Source: Motilibacter rhizosphaerae
GTDB lineage: Bacteria > Actinomycetota > Actinomycetes > Motilibacterales > Motilibacteraceae
NCBI RefSeq assembly: GCF_004216915.1
Contig: NZ_SGXD01000001.1
Coordinates: 496,001 to 560,000, forward strand
Direction of reading: 5' to 3'
DNA: 64,000 nucleotides
Part shown: positions 17,949-33,414 of the stretch, piece after piece
Numbering within the stretch: position 1 is the first letter of the stretch
Layout of the letters: each line of letters opens with the position of its first letter
Translations under genes and position numbers: made by a program
The notes under the pieces: model-generated
Databases searched by the model: none
The model's input: only the letters and a program-made list of their open reading frames with translations
Told to the model about the DNA's origin: nothing

Positions 17949-17978
17949 TTGCCCCGGCGCCGTCGCCGTTGTTAGCGT
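17949..17978 (+). promoter_or_regulatory. Predicted dnaA promoter
   Basis: TTGCCC (17949-17954), an 18-bp spacer and TAGCGT (17973-17978). Transcription would start near 17985, about 95 nt before the GTG of dnaA. DnaA-box-like 9-mers at 18016-18036 lie in that leader, consistent with autoregulation. Confidence 0.5.
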
Positions 17979-18015
17979 CGACGCCTCGCAGCGCGCTGCT
18001 CCGTCGTCCCCAGCC

Positions 18016-18036
18016 TGTGGACGTGGATGTGGAGAA
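18016..18036. other. DnaA-box-like pair in the dnaA leader
   Basis: TGTGGACGT (18016-18024; reverse ACGTCCACA, two mismatches) and TGTGGAGAA (18028-18036; reverse TTCTCCACA, one mismatch). The second 9-mer is identical to one in the dnaA-dnaN gap. Confidence 0.6.
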
Positions 18037-18078
18037 GAGCGACTCCGCCCGCGCGACGGGATGACGGGAAGGAGCCCG

Positions 18079-19554
18079 GTGGCCGAGCAGACGGCTGACC
18101 TCGCCACCGTGTGGGCCCGGGCCCTCGACGACCTGGACGTCACCGACGGCGTCGTCCCGCCCCGGACCCGGCCCTTCCTCCGGCTCACCCGGCCGCTGGC
18201 CCTCTACGACGACACCGCGCTCGTCGCCGCGCCCAACGACTTCGTCCGCACCCAGCTCGAGACCGACCTGCGCCCGCTGGTGACCGAGAGCCTCTCGCGC
18301 GCGCTCGGCCGGGACATCCGCCTGGTCGTCACCCTCGACGAGGCGGAGCCGGGGGATGCCGCCCGCGAGGCGGCCCGGCTCGACGGCGACGCCGGGGAGC
18401 CGGTCGTCGCGGGGACGAGCGGCGCTGCCCCCGTGCCGGACGCGCTCGCGGACCCGCCGCCCGCTGTCCTGCCGCGCCGCACGGGCACCGGGCGCGAGGA
18501 CGTCGCGCGCCCCGAGCCGACACGGCTCAACCCGCGCTACCTGTTCGAGACGTTCGTCATCGGCGCGAGCAACCGCTTCGCCCACGCGGCCGCGGTCGCC
18601 GTCGCGGAGGCGCCGGCCAAGGCGTACAACCCGCTGTTCGTCTACGGCGGGTCCGGGCTCGGCAAGACGCACCTTCTCCACGCGATCGGCCACTACGCGC
18701 AGAGCCTCTACCCCGGGGTCCGCGTGCGCTACGTGAGCTCCGAGGAGTTCACCAACGACTTCATCAACTCGATCCGCGACGGGCGCAGCGAGACCTTCCG
18801 CAAGCGCTACCGCGACATCGACGTGCTGCTCGTGGACGACATCCAGTTCCTGGAGAACAAGGAGGGGACCCAGGAGGAGTTCTTCCACACGTTCAACACG
18901 CTGCACAACCAGAACAAGCAGATCGTGCTGAGCTCCGACCGTCCCCCGCAGCAGCTGGTCACGCTGGAGGACCGGCTCCGCAACCGGTTCCAGTGGGGGC
19001 TCACCACCGACGTGCAGCCGCCCGACCTCGAGACGCGCATCGCGATCCTGCGCAAGAAGGCCGCGCAGGACGGGCTGGACGCCCCGCCCGAGGTGCTGGA
19101 GTACATCGCCAGCCGCATCTCCACGAACATCCGCGAGCTCGAGGGCGCACTGATCCGGGTGACGGCGTTCGCGTCGCTCAACAGGCAGGGCGTCGACCTG
19201 GGGCTCGCCGAGATCGTCCTGAAGGACCTCATCCCCGACGACACCGGTCCCGAGATCACCGCCTCGACGATCATGGGGCAGACCGCGTCGTACTTCGGCA
19301 TCAGCATCGACGACCTGTGCGGCTCGTCGCGCTCGCGCGGGCTCGTCCAGGCCCGGCAGATCGCGATGTACCTCTGCCGCGAGCTCACCGACCTCTCGCT
19401 GCCGAAGATCGGCCAGCAGTTCGGCGGCCGGGACCACACCACGGTCATGCACGCGGACCGCAAGATCCGCACTCAGCTCCCGGAGAAGCGCGCGCTGTAC
19501 AACCAGGTCACCGAGCTGACCAACCGCATCAAGAGCACCGCCCGCAAGGGCTGA
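18079..19554 (+). CDS. dnaA: Chromosomal replication initiator protein DnaA
   Basis: Initiator ATPase of 491 aa. Domain I spans about residues 1-95, a Pro/Ala/Asp-rich domain II linker follows, and AAA+ domain III begins at [23 protein letters not shown]. It has Walker [10 protein letters not shown], Walker B LLVDDIQF, sensor and arginine-finger region [11 protein letters not shown], and the DNA-binding domain IV signature [18 protein letters not shown] 18079 is preferred because GAAGGAG stands just before it; ATG 18061, in frame six codons earlier, is a possible alternative without a clear ribosome binding site. Confidence 0.96.
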   Translation: MAEQTADLATVWARALDDLDVTDGVVPPRTRPFLRLTRPLALYDDTALVAAPNDFVRTQLETDLRPLVTESLSRALGRDIRLVVTLDEAEPGDAAREAARLDGDAGEPVVAGTSGAAPVPDALADPPPAVLPRRTGTGREDVARPEPTRLNPRYLFETFVIGASNRFAHAAAVAVAEAPAKAYNPLFVYGGSGLGKTHLLHAIGHYAQSLYPGVRVRYVSSEEFTNDFINSIRDGRSETFRKRYRDIDVLLVDDIQFLENKEGTQEEFFHTFNTLHNQNKQIVLSSDRPPQQLVTLEDRLRNRFQWGLTTDVQPPDLETRIAILRKKAAQDGLDAPPEVLEYIASRISTNIRELEGALIRVTAFASLNRQGVDLGLAEIVLKDLIPDDTGPEITASTIMGQTASYFGISIDDLCGSSRSRGLVQARQIAMYLCRELTDLSLPKIGQQFGGRDHTTVMHADRKIRTQLPEKRALYNQVTELTNRIKSTARKG

Positions 19555-19623
19555 GTGCAAGAGCCCGGAAGGGCTGAGCGCCGAGCCCGCGAGGGCTGGC
19601 CCCCCACCCCGGCACTCCCCCCG

Positions 19624-19654
19624 GAGCCCCGCCCGCCACCGGCGCGCGGGGCTC
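19624..19654 (+). terminator. Hairpin after dnaA
   Basis: Perfect 9-bp arms GAGCCCCGC (19624-19632) and GCGGGGCTC (19646-19654) with a 13-nt loop, 70 bp after the dnaA stop. Confidence 0.65.
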
Positions 19655-19683
19655 TCGTCGTCCCTCCCGGCGTTCTGCACACC

Positions 19684-19704
19684 TGGGGACAACCGTGTGG
19701 AGAA
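19684..19704. other. DnaA-box-like pair, dnaN side of oriC
   Basis: TGGGGACAA (reverse TTGTCCCCA) and TGTGGAGAA (reverse TTCTCCACA) stand 3 bp apart, each one mismatch from TTGTCCACA and in the same orientation. Confidence 0.65.
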
Positions 19705-20145
19705 CGGTGGACGACATGGGTACGCGGCTGGGGACGGAGCAGGTCACCGGTGGACGGAGCGCGCTCGTCCCCAGCGGAGCTGCCCGACGCACCGCACCGG
19801 CCACAGCGGCGGACACATCTCGCACGCGTGGAACTACACGGGTGTGCTCCTCGCCCCGTACGCGGCACGACCTGGGGCGACCGCCGGGGCGCGCGAGGGC
19901 GTGCCGCCGCCGCCCCGCGTCCGTCCACAGCGTGCACAGCCCCTATGAGCACTGGCACAGGGAGATGTCGAGGGATGACGAGGGACAGGGGGGAGCGGCC
20001 CTGGATGTGGATCGTCGGGCGGGGGCGGTAGCGTCGCCCTGCACATCGGCGGGTGCCGCCCCGGACTTGAGCGTTCCCGGGACCAGCTCCTCCGAAGCGC
20101 CGCGAGGGCGGAGCGTCCGAAGCGCCACGAGGAAGGGCTTGCGTC

Positions 20146-21279
20146 GTGAGATTCCGGGTCGAGCGGGACGTCCTGGCCGAAGCCGTCGCCTGGGCAGCGC
20201 GCAGCCTGCCCACGCGGCCGCCGGTGCCGGTCCTCGCCGGCCTGCTCGTGGAGGCCGGGCCCGACGGCCTCGCGCTCTCCGGCTTCGACTACGAGGTCTC
20301 CGCCCGCGTCACCATCGACGCCGACGTGCCCGAGCCCGGCAGGGCGCTCGTGAGCGGCCGCCTGCTCGCCGACATCTGCCGCAGCCTCCCGCCGCGCACC
20401 GTCGAGGTCGTGAGCGAGGGCAGCAAGGTCGTCGTCACGTGCGGGAGCAGCCGCTTCTCGCTGCTGACGCTGCCCGTCGAGGAGTACCCCGCGCTCCCGC
20501 AGATGCCCTCGGCGTCCGGCTCGCTGCCGGCGGAGGTGTTCGCGGCGGCCGTCTCGCAGGTGTCCGTCGCCGCCGGCCGTGACGACACGCTGCCCGTGCT
20601 GACCGGCGTGCGGGTGGAGATCGAGGGCGAGCGCATCACGCTCGCCGCCACCGACCGCTACCGCCTGGCCGTGCGCGAGCTCACCTGGAAGCCCGAGCAG
20701 GCGGGTCTCTCGGCGGTCGCGCTGGTGCCCGCCCGCACCCTCGCCGACAGCGCGCGCTCCCTCTCGTCGGGCGACGACGTGCTGGTGGCGCTCGCCTCGC
20801 CGGACGGCAGCGAGAACCTCGTCGGCTTCGAGGGCGGGACGCGGCGCGTGACGACCCGGCTGCTCGACGGGGAGTTCCCGAAGTACCAGGCGCTGCTGCC
20901 GGCCGAGTCGGCGAGCGTCGCGGTGGTCGAGACCGGCGCCCTCGTCGACGCGGTGAAGCGCGTCGCGCTGGTCGCCGAGCGCAACACCCCGGTCCGGCTC
21001 TCGTTCACCGACGGTGCCGTGACCCTCGAGGCCGGCAGCGGCGACGACGCGCAGGCTTCGGAGACCCTCGAGGCGCAGCTCGAGGGCGACGAGATCGCCA
21101 TCGCCTTCAACCCCGGCTACCTGCTCGACGGGCTCGGGGCGCTCGACGCCGCGTACGCCCAGCTCTCGTTCACCACGCCCACGAAGCCGGCCGTCCTCAG
21201 CGGCCGCGCGACCGCCGACGCGGAGCCCAGCCGGGAGTACCGCTACCTGCTCATGCCGGTCCGCCTCTCGGGCGTCTGA
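20146..21279 (+). CDS. dnaN: DNA polymerase III subunit beta (sliding clamp)
   Basis: A processivity clamp of 377 aa with three repeated clamp domains. It begins MRFRVERDVLAEAVAWAARSLPTRPPVPVLAGLL, has ALVSGRLLADICRSLP and DDTLPVLTGVRVE at the domain boundaries and ends RYLLMPVRLSGV, typical of actinobacterial DnaN. The GTG 20146 start has GAGGAAGGG about 8 nt upstream. Conserved order dnaA-dnaN-gnd-recF. Confidence 0.97.
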   Translation: MRFRVERDVLAEAVAWAARSLPTRPPVPVLAGLLVEAGPDGLALSGFDYEVSARVTIDADVPEPGRALVSGRLLADICRSLPPRTVEVVSEGSKVVVTCGSSRFSLLTLPVEEYPALPQMPSASGSLPAEVFAAAVSQVSVAAGRDDTLPVLTGVRVEIEGERITLAATDRYRLAVRELTWKPEQAGLSAVALVPARTLADSARSLSSGDDVLVALASPDGSENLVGFEGGTRRVTTRLLDGEFPKYQALLPAESASVAVVETGALVDAVKRVALVAERNTPVRLSFTDGAVTLEAGSGDDAQASETLEAQLEGDEIAIAFNPGYLLDGLGALDAAYAQLSFTTPTKPAVLSGRATADAEPSREYRYLLMPVRLSGV

Positions 21280-21284
21280 CCCAG

Positions 21285-21318
21285 GGGGGTCCGGGGCAGA
21301 CCAGCCTGCGGGACCCCC
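21285..21318 (+). terminator. Possible hairpin between dnaN and gnd
   Basis: Arms GGGGGTCC (21285-21292) and GGACCCCC (21311-21318) with an inner GCAG/CTGC pairing. It follows the dnaN stop by only a few bases. Structure is clear; termination activity is inferred. Confidence 0.5.
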
Positions 21319-21364
21319 GACCAGCACGCCCCGCGGACCACCACGCCACGACTCGGAGGACAGC

Positions 21365-22270
<906 letters not shown>

Positions 22271-22289
22271 CGCCTCCTCCTCCCCCGCC

Positions 22290-26328
<4,039 letters not shown>

Positions 26329-26401
26329 CGGCCCGCCGGCCCCTGCCGGCGCCCGCGCCGGCCCCAGCGCTCCCTGACGACCCCCGCCCGGAAGGCACTC
26401 C

Positions 26402-29079
<2,678 letters not shown>

Positions 29080-29083
<4 letters not shown>

Positions 29084-29535
29084 GCACGTCCGAGGCGCGA
29101 CCCCTCTCCACGACGGCTCCCAAGCCCCCCCGCCCGGCGCCCGCCGGACGGGCTCCGAGCGCCCGGGCTCCCCGGCGCGCCCGGCTGGTGCTGAGCAGGG
29201 TCGACCCCTGGTCCGTGCTCAAGCTGTCCGCGCTGCTCTCGATCTGCCTCGGGATCGTGCTCGTCGTCGCCGTCGCCGTGCTGTGGAGCGTGCTCAACGG
29301 CATGGGCGTCTTCGACTCGGTGTCGAAGACGATCTCGGACGTCACCAAGGACGCGAGCGGCAGCAGCCAGAGCATCGACCAGTGGCTCTCGCTGTCCCGC
29401 GTGCTGACCGTGGCGGGCATCGTGGCCGCGGTCGACGCGGTGCTCATCACCGCCCTCGCGACGCTGACCGCGTTCATCTACAACGTGTCGGCCGCGGTCG
29501 TCGGCGGGCTGCACCTCACGCTCACCGAGGACTGA
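29080..29535 (+). CDS. DUF3566 domain membrane protein
   Basis: A 151-aa protein with a Pro/Arg/Ala-rich cytoplasmic tail, then two transmembrane helices ([21 protein letters not shown] near 50-70 and [21 protein letters not shown] near 105-130) enclosing an extracytoplasmic segment, and the terminal signature [22 protein letters not shown] of DUF3566. It is the conserved neighbour of gyrA (Rv0007 type). GTG 29080 overlaps the gyrA TGA. Function unknown. Confidence 0.92.
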
Positions 29536-29543
29536 GGGCGGGA

Positions 29544-29563
29544 CGGACCGCTCCTGCGGTCCG
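29544..29563 (+). terminator. Terminator hairpin after the DUF3566 gene
   Basis: CGGACCGC (29544-29551), a TCCT loop and GCGGTCCG (29556-29563), a perfect 8-bp stem starting 8 bp after the stop. Confidence 0.65.
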
Positions 29564-29564
29564 G

Positions 29565-29570
29565 TACCAT
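29565..29570 (+). promoter_or_regulatory. -10-like box for tRNA-Ile
   Basis: TACCAT directly follows the hairpin, 43 bp before the mature tRNA. A small hairpin (CGGGAC/GTCCCG, 29583-29599) lies in the presumed tRNA leader. Confidence 0.45.
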
Positions 29571-29613
29571 CGTCGTGCGGCACGGGACCTCGCGTCCCGA
29601 GCCGCGCACGTGC

Positions 29614-29687
29614 GGGCCTATAGCTCAGTTGGTTAGAGCGCTTCCCTGATAAGGAAGAGGTCAGTGGTTCAAGTCCACTTAGGCCCA
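29614..29687 (+). tRNA. tRNA-Ile (GAT anticodon)
   Basis: A 74-nt cloverleaf: acceptor GGGCCTA pairs with TAGGCCC, D-arm GCTC..GAGC, anticodon stem CTTCC/GGAAG with GAT at 29648-29650, and T-arm GTGGTTCAAGTCCAC. CCA is not encoded. Confidence 0.97.
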
Positions 29688-29728
29688 CCGCCGGTGCCCC
29701 GCCGGCCCGCTCGCGGAGGAGGTGGCGC

Positions 29729-29863
29729 ATGCGCCGTCTGGTGCTCTTCGGTGCGGCCGGAGCAGCGGGAGCGTTGACCGCCGCCGCTGCGACGGCGTGG
29801 AGACGGGCGCACGCGGGCAAGGCCGACGACGAGCTCTGGCGCTCGGTCACCGACCCCGTCTGA
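29729..29863 (+). CDS. DLW-39 family small protein
   Basis: A 44-aa protein: a hydrophobic Ala/Gly-rich N-terminal helix (LVLFGAAGAAGALTAAAATAW), a basic turn and the tail KADDELWRSVTDPV. The DELW element and the position between tRNA-Ile and tRNA-Ala near gyrA match the short actinobacterial DLW-39 family. ATG 29729 has GGAGGAGG 6 nt upstream. Function unknown; probably membrane-associated. Confidence 0.85.
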   Translation: MRRLVLFGAAGAAGALTAAAATAWRRAHAGKADDELWRSVTDPV

Positions 29864-29897
29864 CAGCCGGTCCGACGGCGCACCTCCCGCAGGTCAC

Positions 29898-29970
29898 GGG
29901 GACGTAGCTCAATTGGCAGAGCACCGCCTTTGCAAGGCGGGGGTTAGGGGTTCGATTCCCCTCGTCTCCA
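29898..29970 (+). tRNA. tRNA-Ala (TGC anticodon)
   Basis: A 73-nt cloverleaf: acceptor GGGGACG with CGTCTCC (one G-U pair), anticodon stem CCGCC/GGCGG with TGC at 29931-29933, and T-arm AGGGGTTCGATTCCCCT. No encoded CCA. Confidence 0.97.
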
Positions 29971-30029
29971 CAGCAGTGGTCCCGGCACCGGGATCCTCCA
30001 GGCGCTCCAGCACGCGCCGTACGCAGCAC

Positions 30030-30063
30030 GAGAGCCCCGCGGACCAGGTCCGGCGGGGCTCTC
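30030..30063. terminator. Bidirectional terminator between tRNA-Ala and the repeat membrane protein
   Basis: Perfect 11-bp arms GAGAGCCCCGC (30030-30040) and GCGGGGCTCTC (30053-30063), with GGACC/GGTCC inside the loop. It separates two converging transcripts. Confidence 0.75.
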
Positions 30064-30103
30064 GGCGCCCTGGGAGCCGGCACGCGCGGTGCCGGCGGGT
30101 GGC

Positions 30104-31195
30104 CTAGCTGCGGGTCGTCTCGCTGGCGGTGTCGCCGCCGGCCGGCTCGTCGCCGCCGCCGCTGGCCGCGTCCTCAGCCTCGTCGGCGGTCCCATCGGCC
30201 GTGTCGTCGGCAGTGGCCTCGTCGACCACCTCGAAGACGTCGCCGTGCGGCTTGGCCGGCTCGTCCTGCGGCTCGGCCGCGAGCGTGGTGCGGCCCTCGT
30301 TGGCGACCGGCTCGGCCGCCAGCAGCGGACCCGGCTCGGTGGCCGTGCTGGTGGCGGGCGTGCTGGTGGCGGGCGTCGCCGGGCCGCCCTCGGGCGCGGC
30401 GTGCTTCGGGGCGATGCCCGTGGACGGCGCGGGGGTGCTGGTGACGGACGGTGCGCCCGTGCCGGTGCCGACCTGCCAGGGGTCGCCCTGCTGGCTGCGC
30501 CGCCAGGCGAAGAAGCCGGCGCCGCCCGCCCCGACCACGGCGAGGAAGGTGAGGAACCGCCAGCGCCGGCGGCGCCGCGGGGGCGCGACGACGGCCTCGC
30601 CGCGCAGGGCGGCGAGCGCCGCGGAGCCGCGGGCGAGGGCCTCGTCGCGGATGGGCTCGCTCGCGACGAGGGCGCTCGTCACCGCGCCCCCGACGGCGGC
30701 AGCGACCTTGGGCGCGACCTCCTCGGCCTTCTCCGCGGCCCGCCCGGCGGTCTCCTGCACGGCGGGGAGGACGGTGTCCTGCACGGTCGCGGTGACGCTG
30801 CCGCGCGCGGCCTCCAGCTGCGGGCGGGCGGCGTCGACGGCCGTCCCCACGCGCTCGCGCGCCACGTCCACGGCCCGCTCGAGGGCGGACTCCACCAGCG
30901 GGACGGTCCGGTCGCGGGCGGACTCGACCAGCGGGACGGCGCGGTCGCGGGCGGACTCGACGAGCGGGACGGCCCGGTCGCGCGCCGAGCCCACGAGCGG
31001 CGCGGCGCGGTCGATCGCGGTCTCCACGAGCGGGCCCGTGCGCTCCCGCACCGTCGTCGTGCCCGCCTTCGCGGCCACGGCACCGCCGAGGGCGGCGGCT
31101 CCTCCGGCCTGAACGGCGCGGCGGGCTGCGGCGGACAGCCGCTCGGTGGTGGACGGCTCCACCACCACGGGCGGCCGGGAGAAGGGGCGCTTCAC
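30104..31195 (-). CDS. Membrane protein with 11-residue repeats (DUF5324-like)
   Basis: A 363-aa protein. Residues about 49-104 are five 11-residue repeats of the type A/V-P-L-V-E-S-A-R-D-R-A, with more amphipathic helix after them up to about residue 200 (VDAARPQLEAA, VQETAGRAAEKAEEVAPKV). A transmembrane helix follows an Arg run (RRRRRWRF, about 207-227) and a Thr/Pro/Ala-rich acidic tail ends it. The helix-plus-single-span layout and the place beside ppiA resemble the DUF5324 proteins of Streptomyces, but that name is tentative. GTG 31195 has GGAGG 7 nt upstream. Confidence 0.75.
   Translation of the reverse strand: MKRPFSRPPVVVEPSTTERLSAAARRAVQAGGAAALGGAVAAKAGTTTVRERTGPLVETAIDRAAPLVGSARDRAVPLVESARDRAVPLVESARDRTVPLVESALERAVDVARERVGTAVDAARPQLEAARGSVTATVQDTVLPAVQETAGRAAEKAEEVAPKVAAAVGGAVTSALVASEPIRDEALARGSAALAALRGEAVVAPPRRRRRWRFLTFLAVVGAGGAGFFAWRRSQQGDPWQVGTGTGAPSVTSTPAPSTGIAPKHAAPEGGPATPATSTPATSTATEPGPLLAAEPVANEGRTTLAAEPQDEPAKPHGDVFEVVDEATADDTADGTADEAEDAASGGGDEPAGGDTASETTRS
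30885..31049. repeat. Five 33-bp tandem repeats in the membrane-protein gene
   Basis: Units begin at 30885, 30918, 30951, 30984 and 31017. The first three are nearly identical (GCGGACTCGACCAGCGGGAC...) and the last two have drifted. Each encodes one 11-residue helical repeat. Confidence 0.9.
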
Positions 31196-31388
31196 GGTCG
31201 TACCTCCAACAGCCGGGGACGGCGTACTGAAGATCACCTTCCCACCCCCGCGCCGGCCCAAGCATCGGGGTCGGCGCCGCCACCCGTGCTGCCGCCACCC
31301 CCGGGCCCGTGCCAGGATGGCGCGTCGAGCGACCGGGCCGGTCCCGGTCGCGCGCCCCACCCGACCCCACCCCACCGGAGGCGACCTC

Positions 31389-31919
31389 GTGGCCGAGGAG
31401 CTCTACGCCACCCTGCAGACCACCCAGGGCGACATCGTGGTCCGGCTGTTCCCGGACCACGCGCCCAAGACGGTCGCCAACTTCACCGAGCTCGCCACCG
31501 GCGAGCGCGAGTGGGTCGACCCGCGCAGCGGCGAGCGCACGACGCGCCCGCTCTACGACGGCACGGTGTTCCACCGCGTGATCTCCGGCTTCATGGTCCA
31601 GGGCGGCGACCCGCTCGGCACCGGGACCGGCGGCCCCGGCTACCGCTTCGCCGACGAGTTCCACCCCGACCTGCGCTTCGACCGGCCGTACCTCCTCGCC
31701 ATGGCCAACGCCGGGCCCGGCACCAACGGCTCGCAGTTCTTCATCACGGTCGCCCCGACGCCGCACCTCAACCGCCGGCACACGATCTTCGGCGAGGTCG
31801 CCGACGAGGAGAGCCGCCGCGTCGTCGACGCGATCGCCACCACGCGCACCGGCGCGATGGACCGGCCGGTCGAGGACCAGACGATCCAGGCGGTGCGCAT
31901 CGAGCGCCGCGAGGCCTGA
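31389..31919 (+). CDS. ppiA: Peptidyl-prolyl cis-trans isomerase, cyclophilin type
   Basis: A 176-aa cyclophilin. Core motifs are FHRVISGFMVQGGDP, GYRFADEFH, LAMANAGPGTNGSQFFIT and HTIFGEV. The catalytic arginine is in FHRVI. No signal peptide, so cytosolic. GTG 31389 has GGAGG upstream. Same position as ppiA (Rv0009) in mycobacteria; divergent from the repeat membrane protein. Confidence 0.95.
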   Translation: MAEELYATLQTTQGDIVVRLFPDHAPKTVANFTELATGEREWVDPRSGERTTRPLYDGTVFHRVISGFMVQGGDPLGTGTGGPGYRFADEFHPDLRFDRPYLLAMANAGPGTNGSQFFITVAPTPHLNRRHTIFGEVADEESRRVVDAIATTRTGAMDRPVEDQTIQAVRIERREA

Positions 31920-31939
31920 GGCCCCGCTCGGGCGTCACG

Positions 31940-31945
31940 TAGGTT
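31940..31945 (+). promoter_or_regulatory. Leaderless -10 box for the rhomboid gene
   Basis: TAGGTT lies 7 nt before ATG 31953, and there is no ribosome binding site. Confidence 0.5.
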
Positions 31946-31952
31946 CGGGACC

Positions 31953-33002
31953 ATGAGCACGCCGTACGGGTCCGGCCCGGTCGAGCCGGCCGGCCCGCCG
32001 GCGGGTCCTGCGCAGCCCGTGCAGCCGTCCGGCCCCGCGGACCCGGGCCAGCCGGTCGACCCGGCGGCCCCGCCCCCGACCTGCTACCGCCACCCGGACC
32101 GGGTGACCTACGTCAGGTGCACCCGGTGCGGGCGGCCGATCTGCCCCGAGGACATGATCCCGGCAGCGGTCGGCTTCCAGTGCCCGGACGACGTGCGCGC
32201 GGGGAACCGCGGCGTGCGCGTGGCCCGGACGGCGTTCGGCGGCCGAGCGGCGACCGGCGACCCGGCGGTCGTGACGAAGGTGCTGCTCGCGCTCAACGTC
32301 CTCGTCCTCGTGCTCGGGCACGCGAAGCCGTCGCTCGTAGACGATCTGCTCATGTACTCCGGCGTGGGCGGCGGGGTGCCGACCAACGGCGTCGCCACCG
32401 GCGAGTGGTACCGCCTGCTGACCGCGGCCTTCCTCCACCAGCAGCTGCTCCACCTGCTGCTCAACATGTACGCGCTGTGGCTGTTCGGCCCGCCGCTCGA
32501 AGCGGCGTTCGGCCGGCTGCGCTTCGCGGCGCTCTACCTCTCGGCGGCGCTGGCGGGCGGTGCGGCGTCGTACGCGTTCAGCCCCCTGTCCAGCGGCTCG
32601 CTCGGGGCCTCCGGCGCGGTCTTCGGCCTGTTCGCCGGCCACCTCGTCGTCAACCGGCGGCTCGGGCGGGAGAACGGCGGGCTGTGGGTGCTGCTCGCGG
32701 TCAACGTGGTCTTCGGCTTCACCGTCGCCGACATCGACTGGCGCGCGCACGCCGGCGGCTTCGTCGGCGGGCTGGTGGCGGCCGCGGCACTGGCGTACGC
32801 CCCCCGGCGCGGACGGCAAGCCGCCCAGGCGGCGGGCATCCTGCTCGTCGTCCTCGTGTCCCTGGCCCTGACCACGTGGCGTTCGGTCGACGCGCTCGAC
32901 CGCGTGCAGGTGCGCGCCTCGGCCGCGGACGTCGTGCGCTGCGAGGTGCTGCACCCGGCGCACGCCGAGGCGTACTTCCTCTGCGTCGGCGCGGGCGAGT
33001 AG
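31953..33002 (+). CDS. Rhomboid family intramembrane serine protease
   Basis: A 349-aa protein. A Pro-rich tail precedes a B-box-like zinc motif (CYRHPDR, CTRCGRPICPEDM, about residues 44-70). The rhomboid core has six or more helices: HQQLLHLLLNMYALWLFG, the catalytic serine in GASGAVFGLF and the catalytic histidine in AHAGGFVGG. It should cleave membrane substrates within the bilayer. The zinc-finger plus rhomboid form is common in actinobacteria at this locus. Confidence 0.93.
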   Translation: MSTPYGSGPVEPAGPPAGPAQPVQPSGPADPGQPVDPAAPPPTCYRHPDRVTYVRCTRCGRPICPEDMIPAAVGFQCPDDVRAGNRGVRVARTAFGGRAATGDPAVVTKVLLALNVLVLVLGHAKPSLVDDLLMYSGVGGGVPTNGVATGEWYRLLTAAFLHQQLLHLLLNMYALWLFGPPLEAAFGRLRFAALYLSAALAGGAASYAFSPLSSGSLGASGAVFGLFAGHLVVNRRLGRENGGLWVLLAVNVVFGFTVADIDWRAHAGGFVGGLVAAAALAYAPRRGRQAAQAAGILLVVLVSLALTTWRSVDALDRVQVRASAADVVRCEVLHPAHAEAYFLCVGAGE

Positions 33003-33006
33003 CCCG

Positions 33007-33038
33007 TCGTCCACAGCTGTGGACGACCCTGTGGGGAA
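33007..33038. other. DnaA-box-like palindrome between rhomboid gene and crgA
   Basis: A perfect 20-bp palindrome TCGTCCACAGCTGTGGACGA (33007-33026) is two inverted copies of TCGTCCACA, followed by TGTGGGGAA (33030-33038). Both 9-mers also occur in the oriC cluster at 17770-17789. It lies in the 108-bp gap where two genes converge. Confidence 0.7.
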
Positions 33039-33110
33039 TGACAGGGGTGGGATTAGTCCACCAGCACTACCGGAGCACCACCCGGGCGGTCCGCGGCGCC
33101 CCTCGGCGGA

Positions 33111-33362
33111 CTACCGCCAGCGCATCGAGAGCACGAACCCCACGAGGATGAGCCCGAACCCGACGAGCATGTTCCAGCCGCCGATGGCGCTGATCGGGTA
33201 GGACGTCTGGCTCACGTAGTAGACGACGATCCAGAGCAGCCCGACGATGAAGCACGCCAGCATCACCGGCACGAGCCAGCGCGGGTTGCCGACCTTGACC
33301 GCGGCCAGGCGCTCCTGCGGAGGGGTGTACGCGGCTCGGCGGCGCAGGCGGGACTTGGGCAC
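33111..33362 (-). CDS. crgA: Cell division protein CrgA
   Basis: A small 83-aa membrane protein with two transmembrane helices: PVMLACFIVGLLWIVVYYVS and NMLVGFGLILVGFVLSM. The family start MPKSRLRRR and the NPRWLVPVM segment identify CrgA, which coordinates FtsZ and septal peptidoglycan enzymes. It converges on the rhomboid gene and is divergent from the DUF881 gene. Confidence 0.95.
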   Translation of the reverse strand: MPKSRLRRRAAYTPPQERLAAVKVGNPRWLVPVMLACFIVGLLWIVVYYVSQTSYPISAIGGWNMLVGFGLILVGFVLSMRWR

Positions 33363-33402
33363 GGGGGACCTCGGACGGGAGGAGGGCGGGGCGGGACAGG
33401 GT

Positions 33403-33408
33403 TAGCGT
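33403..33408 (+). promoter_or_regulatory. Leaderless -10 box for the DUF881 gene
   Basis: TAGCGT stands 6 nt before ATG 33415 with no ribosome binding site. Confidence 0.55.
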
Positions 33409-33414
33409 AGACGC

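Larger units (their letters stand above)
17564..18078. other. rpmH-dnaA intergenic region (left part of oriC)
   Basis: About 515 bp without a gene. It holds the leftward rpmH promoter, a cluster of DnaA-box-like 9-mers at 17757-17789, further boxes at 18016-18036, a second -10-like TAGTCT at 17851-17856 and the probable dnaA promoter. Base composition stays GC-rich with no obvious AT-rich unwinding stretch. Confidence 0.7.
19555..20145. other. dnaA-dnaN intergenic region (main oriC candidate)
   Basis: About 590 bp with no gene. The dnaA terminator lies at 19624-19654. DnaA-box-like 9-mers occur at 19684-19692 and 19696-19704, with weaker ones at 19921-19929 (CCGTCCACA) and around 20006-20014 (TGTGGATCG). 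A TAGCGT -10-like box at 20029-20034 could drive dnaN. In actinobacteria this interval is the usual functional oriC. Boxes here are poor matches compared with Streptomyces, so the exact limits cannot be set by eye. Confidence 0.75.

Noticed and set aside
17560-19692. A 710-codon minus-strand frame crossing dnaA and oriC
   Set aside because: It spans both origin gaps and the well-defined dnaA gene; its composition is Asp/Val/Leu/Arg-biased with no domain.
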